Shown here piece after piece: positions 52,496 to 54,682 of a DNA stretch of 54,682 bases. The position numbers and the translations under genes are program-made. The DNA comes from Flavobacteriales bacterium (GTDB lineage Bacteria; Bacteroidota; Bacteroidia; Flavobacteriales_D; Parvicellaceae). A model generated the notes under the pieces. It saw nothing but the letters and a program-made list of their open reading frames with translations. It was not told the DNA's origin and made no database searches. The DNA lies in contig JAQXDK010000045.1 of assembly GCA_029251405.1 (NCBI GenBank), positions 1 through 54,682 of the forward strand, given 5' to 3'. Each line of letters opens with the position of its first letter. Positions within the stretch are counted from its first letter, which is position 1.

Positions 52496-52571
52496 GATTC
52501 GTTAGCTCAGCTGGTAGAGCACATCCCTTTTAAGGATGGGGTCCTGGGTTCGAACCCCAGACGAATCACCA
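52496..52571 (+). tRNA. tRNA-Lys (anticodon TTT)
   Basis: 76 nt cloverleaf. The acceptor GATTCGT pairs with ACGAATC, discriminator A, and CCA is encoded. The anticodon stem CATCC/GGATG encloses the loop CTTTTAA with TTT at 52529-52531. The T-arm CTGGG-TTCGAAC-CCCAG is standard. A terminator hairpin follows directly. Confidence 0.97.
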
Positions 52572-52595
52572 AAGCCTTCCTCGGAAGGCTTTTTT
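52571..52595 (+). terminator. Rho-independent terminator of tRNA-Lys
   Basis: Perfect 10-bp stem AAAGCCTTCC / GGAAGGCTTT (52571-52580 and 52583-52592) with a TC loop and trailing T residues. It begins on the last base of the encoded CCA and its tail overlaps the stop of the convergent DUF2237 gene. Confidence 0.9.
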
Positions 52596-53013
52596 ATTTA
52601 ATAGCGTGTTCTATTAATTGTTCCATAGTCACATAATCCAAGGCTTTATCGTGTGTTCCTTCTAAATATACTTTAGGAGCTTTTCCAGCATCGTAAGCTT
52701 CTTTCCACCTAAGTACACATAAACACCACTTATCACCTGGTAAAAGGCCAGGAAAACTGTACATCTCGTTGGGAGTTGATAAATCATTCCCTATTAACTT
52801 TGAAAATTCTAAAAAATCTTGAGTCATTTCCGCACAAACAACATGGGTTCCAATATCTGATGTTCCTGTATTACAGAACCCATCTCTAAAAAAACCAGTT
52901 TTTGGACTGCTGCAACATAGCGCTAGGTTTTGACCAAAAATATTTACAGATTGTGCGATATTTTCATTCATAAATAAACATATTATTAAAGTGATAGTTA
53001 TTATTTTATTCAT
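52594..53013 (-). CDS. DUF2237-family protein with an apparent signal peptide
   Basis: 139 residues. The DUF2237 core is unmistakable: CCSSPKTGFFRDGFCNTGTSDIG, split here as LCCSSPKTGFFRD and GFCNTGTSDIGTHVVCAEM, FLEFSKLIGNDLSTP, FPGLLPGDKWCLCVLRWKEA and LEGTHDKALDYV, with six conserved Cys. Family members I know start at about NIFGQNL and look cytoplasmic. Here a hydrophobic leader (MNKIITITLIICLFMNENIAQ) precedes it. Translation could instead start at the internal Met15 (52971), which would remove the leader. Function of the family is unknown. Confidence 0.82.
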   Translation of the reverse strand: MNKIITITLIICLFMNENIAQSVNIFGQNLALCCSSPKTGFFRDGFCNTGTSDIGTHVVCAEMTQDFLEFSKLIGNDLSTPNEMYSFPGLLPGDKWCLCVLRWKEAYDAGKAPKVYLEGTHDKALDYVTMEQLIEHAIK

Positions 53014-53062
53014 TATTAAAATTAATATTTATTAAGAAACTTTTAATATTAATTAAGTTATT

Positions 53063-53070
53063 TACATTTG
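53063..53070 (+). promoter_or_regulatory. -7 box of tRNA-Leu
   Basis: TACATTTG, a perfect TAnnTTTG, ends 12 bp before the tRNA. No TTG was found at the ideal -33 distance. Confidence 0.5.
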
Positions 53071-53082
53071 AATATGATTTAT

Positions 53083-53165
53083 ACCCAAGTGCTGGAATTG
53101 GTAGACGGGCTACGTTGAGGTCGTAGTGCACTATGTGCGTGAGGGTTCGACTCCCTCCTTGGGTA
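53083..53165 (+). tRNA. tRNA-Leu (anticodon GAG)
   Basis: 83 nt class II cloverleaf. Acceptor ACCCAAG pairs with CTTGGGT and the discriminator is A; CCA is not encoded. Anticodon stem CTACG/CGTAG surrounds TTGAGGT, giving GAG. A long variable arm (TGCACTATGTGCG) and T-arm GAGGG-TTCGACT-CCCTC complete it. Confidence 0.95.
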
Positions 53166-53171
53166 CTACTT

Positions 53172-53220
53172 ACAGATAAGTAAGTATAAAATATACTTAC
53201 ATAAGTACTTACTTGTCTGT
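53172..53220. repeat. Competing inverted repeats downstream of tRNA-Leu
   Basis: A long arm pair, 53172-53186 with 53206-53220, matches at 14 of 15 positions (the exception is a T/G wobble) around a 19-nt loop. Inside, GTAAGTATA (53180-53188) and TATACTTAC (53192-53200) form a second, perfect 9-bp hairpin with an AAA loop, sharing bases with the first. No T-run follows, so it is not an ordinary terminator. Confidence 0.7.
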
Positions 53221-53350
53221 TAAAACTATAGGTTCAAATATAGGTTCGGAAGGTTCACTCCATTTATTTTCATAGTTGACTTAGTTAAGGATGCAAAGGG
53301 GGGTTAGAGTTAGTTTAAGTCCTTTTATATTTGGTAACGAAATTTCTAAT
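53221..53350. other. Non-coding stretch between tRNA-Leu hairpins and the YwqK-like gene
   Basis: No gene was found. It holds a 9-bp direct repeat TATAGGTTC (53227-53235 and 53239-53247, 12-bp period) with a third GGTTC at 53252-53256, and then copy 1 of the 34-bp direct repeat described separately. Confidence 0.6.
53274..53307 (-). repeat. 34-bp direct repeat, copy 1 (3' of the YwqK-like gene)
   Basis: Matches 54568-54601 in 29 of 34 positions, the first 16 (AGTTGACTTAGTTAAG on the plus strand) being identical. It starts 43 bp beyond the stop codon of the leftward YwqK-like gene. Confidence 0.8.
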
Positions 53351-54535
53351 TTATTCATATAAAGCTACTATTTGAATTAAATCTCCCTCACAAGTACTAT
53401 GGTAAATAAACTTTGTTTTAGATAATAATTTCTCATCAGAAATTACTAGATGCCTTTGTCCTAACGAAAAATTTTTATGATTATAAAGCTCGTTATTATT
53501 TTTATCTCTGAAAGAAAATGAGGTGTATGGACTTCCACAACCTCTGTCTAAAAATTCAATTTTAATAAAGTTTACATTTTTTTTCAACTCTATACATTCC
53601 CCAAATCCATATTTAAGAGAATCTGGTTTATTCCTTGTAATAGAGATGTCTGGATGATTTATTGGTAAATTTTCACTATATGGGTATTCTTTTGTTAAAT
53701 CAAAAAATTCTATAATCCTATAATCTGTACCTAATTTTATTTCATTGTTAGAATGTTTTTTACCATCTTTATTATAGAACTTTAAATTTCTATTGCGTAA
53801 AGAATCATTAAAACAAATTTCTTTGATTCTTAAATTTTGCTTTTCATCAAAAAAATTCCAAATTTCTTTTTGATTATAATTATTTACTTCACCAGAAACT
53901 GCCATCATACCATTACTATAATATGTAATTTGTTTTCCAGGTGATGTTCCATACCATCCAGCTCTATAATTACATTCAAACATTTTATTTCCATTTTTAT
54001 ACCACATAGTAGAAAGGCCATTTTTTTTATATCCATATTTTCCTTTTATAAGTTCTGATTTCTCAATTAAGTTCCCATATTCATCCCATCTTTTTTTTAC
54101 AGCTAAAGAGTCTGTAATTATTTCTTCAGTTTCTGATGTTTTAATTTTATTTTTATAGAAACTAATAGTTTTTAAATCATCTTTTATTAGAGTTTTCTTA
54201 TATAAATCTCCAAATTCATATTCGTTAGTAATATTATTTTTATCATCAATATCAGCAAAGTAATCGTAATTTAATTTTCCATTTTCTAACCACTTTTTTT
54301 TTGAAATTATAATACCTTCTTTAAATTGCAATTCAGCTTTAAGGTTTTTGTTTCTATGCAATTCAAAAGCAAATCCAGAGTAAAGAAGATCATTGTAATA
54401 AAAATAACCTTCGTACGATTGAAGCCACTTCATTGGTATATTTCCTTTGGGGGCTTTGTCCCAAGACTTGTTTTGAGAAAAAATTGGATTAATTAGGATT
54501 CCACATAATAGTGTAAAGAATAATAATTTCTTCAT
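53351..54535 (-). CDS. Secreted protein with YwqK/MORN-like repeats
   Basis: 394 residues. A signal peptide (MKKLLFFTLLCGILINPIFS, cut before QNKSW) precedes several short beta-hairpin units of the YwqK/MORN type: GLSTMWYKNGNKMFECNY, GKQITYYSNGMMAVSGEV, then LRNRNLKFYNKDGKK. The last 100 residues (LKKNVNFIKIEFLDRGCGSP onward) are a different, beta-rich domain. Proteins of this kind are frequent in Bacteroidota and often labelled YwqK-family antitoxin from homology alone; no toxin is visible here, so the name should not be taken as function. Bracketed by the 34-bp direct repeat. Confidence 0.78.
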   Translation of the reverse strand: MKKLLFFTLLCGILINPIFSQNKSWDKAPKGNIPMKWLQSYEGYFYYNDLLYSGFAFELHRNKNLKAELQFKEGIIISKKKWLENGKLNYDYFADIDDKNNITNEYEFGDLYKKTLIKDDLKTISFYKNKIKTSETEEIITDSLAVKKRWDEYGNLIEKSELIKGKYGYKKNGLSTMWYKNGNKMFECNYRAGWYGTSPGKQITYYSNGMMAVSGEVNNYNQKEIWNFFDEKQNLRIKEICFNDSLRNRNLKFYNKDGKKHSNNEIKLGTDYRIIEFFDLTKEYPYSENLPINHPDISITRNKPDSLKYGFGECIELKKNVNFIKIEFLDRGCGSPYTSFSFRDKNNNELYNHKNFSLGQRHLVISDEKLLSKTKFIYHSTCEGDLIQIVALYE

Positions 54536-54567
54536 TTCATAAATTTTAAACCATTAAAGTAAGAAAA

Positions 54568-54601
54568 AGTTGACTTAGTTAAGAAAGCAAAAGAAGGTTA
54601 G
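54568..54601 (-). repeat. 34-bp direct repeat, copy 2 (3' of the partial right-edge gene)
   Basis: Second copy of the element at 53274-53307, same orientation, 1294 bp away. It begins 17 bp beyond the stop codon of the partial gene at the right edge, so both copies sit just downstream of a leftward gene. Confidence 0.8.
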
Positions 54602-54618
54602 TTGTTTTCCAGTTTCTT

Positions 54619-54682
54619 CTATTCTTCTTTTTTATATTTCTTTTTAAATTGCCATCTAAATCCTACAGTATATATAGCTGCA
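54619..54682 (-). CDS. C-terminal end of a protein entering from the right edge
   Basis: The leftward frame open at 54682 reads AAIYTVGFRWQFKKKYKKEE and stops at 54619-54621. The alternating aromatic/polar pattern before a basic tail looks like the last strand of a beta-barrel, but 20 residues are too few to name a family. Confidence 0.5.
   Translation of the reverse strand, partial: AAIYTVGFRWQFKKKYKKEE

Noticed and set aside
53351-54535. Toxin-antitoxin locus
   Set aside because: The YwqK-type repeats are often annotated as antitoxin, but no small toxin ORF adjoins and the protein has a signal peptide.
53274-54601. Integron attC sites for the 34-bp direct repeats
   Set aside because: The copies are short, lack the paired RYYYAAC / GTTRRRY core sites and internal symmetry of attC, and no integrase is in the window.

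Overview
The window looks like chromosome from a marine-type member of the Bacteroidota (Flavobacteriia). The evidence is direct: very AT-rich DNA, promoter boxes of the TAnnTTTG type (for example at 3691, 31172, 52474 and 53063), almost no Shine-Dalgarno sequences, many secreted proteins ending in type IX secretion (T9SS)-like tails, a TonB-dependent receptor with a carboxypeptidase-regulatory-like N-terminus, a fused DAHP synthase/chorismate mutase, and a complete Bat (aerotolerance) operon. No transposase, phage gene, CRISPR array or rRNA was seen. Genes are packed tightly, and no stretch longer than 300 bases lacks a gene.

Layout. 1-3.5 kb: the N-terminal part of a large secreted repeat/MAM-like protein and a TPR-membrane-HTH regulator, both leftward. 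3.7-7.5 kb: a cold-shock protein, an Uup-type ABC-F ATPase, and a two-gene unit of a sulfotransferase-like P-loop protein with an atypical class IV aminotransferase. 7.6-10.3 kb: DAHP synthase/chorismate mutase, an aldo/keto reductase and a MarC-family membrane protein. 10.4-14.3 kb: an SPFH lipoprotein, an AIM24-family protein, a YdjM-like membrane hydrolase, a Crp-type regulator, YceI and a 27-residue CDGSH iron-sulfur mini-protein. 14.4-20.0 kb: a three-part RND efflux pump. 20.1-25.9 kb: a MarR regulator with fadN-fadA-fadE for beta-oxidation. 25.9-29.7 kb: a TonB receptor divergent from a DtxR regulator and a ZIP transporter, with a shared palindrome between them. 29.7-33 kb: dciA, recF, a TPR membrane protein, ribH and a MazG-like pyrophosphohydrolase. 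33-42 kb: moxR, DUF58, batA-E and nth. 42-49.4 kb: a T9SS cargo protein, an MbnP/MbnH-like pair (copper protein plus di-haem peroxidase), an S9 peptidase, smpB and an M1 aminopeptidase. 49.4-54.7 kb: a peptide (POT) transporter, a GlcD-type oxidase, tRNA-Lys, a DUF2237 protein, tRNA-Leu, a YwqK/MORN-like secreted protein bracketed by a 34-bp imperfect direct repeat, and the tail of one more protein.

How the genes fit together. Most are housekeeping or envelope functions: peptide breakdown and uptake (S9 and M1 peptidases, POT), fatty-acid oxidation under a probable MarR operator, metal uptake under a probable DtxR operator, efflux, and envelope integrity (Bat). I did not find a clear, wholly new defence or mobile system. 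The best leads are the surface-targeted MbnP-like protein with its di-haem partner, the 27-residue CDGSH protein in frame behind yceI, the SPFH/AIM24/YdjM cluster, the sulfotransferase/aminotransferase pair lacking the usual PLP-contacting Glu, and the repeats around the last genes. All functions are inferred from sequence reading; no database search was run.
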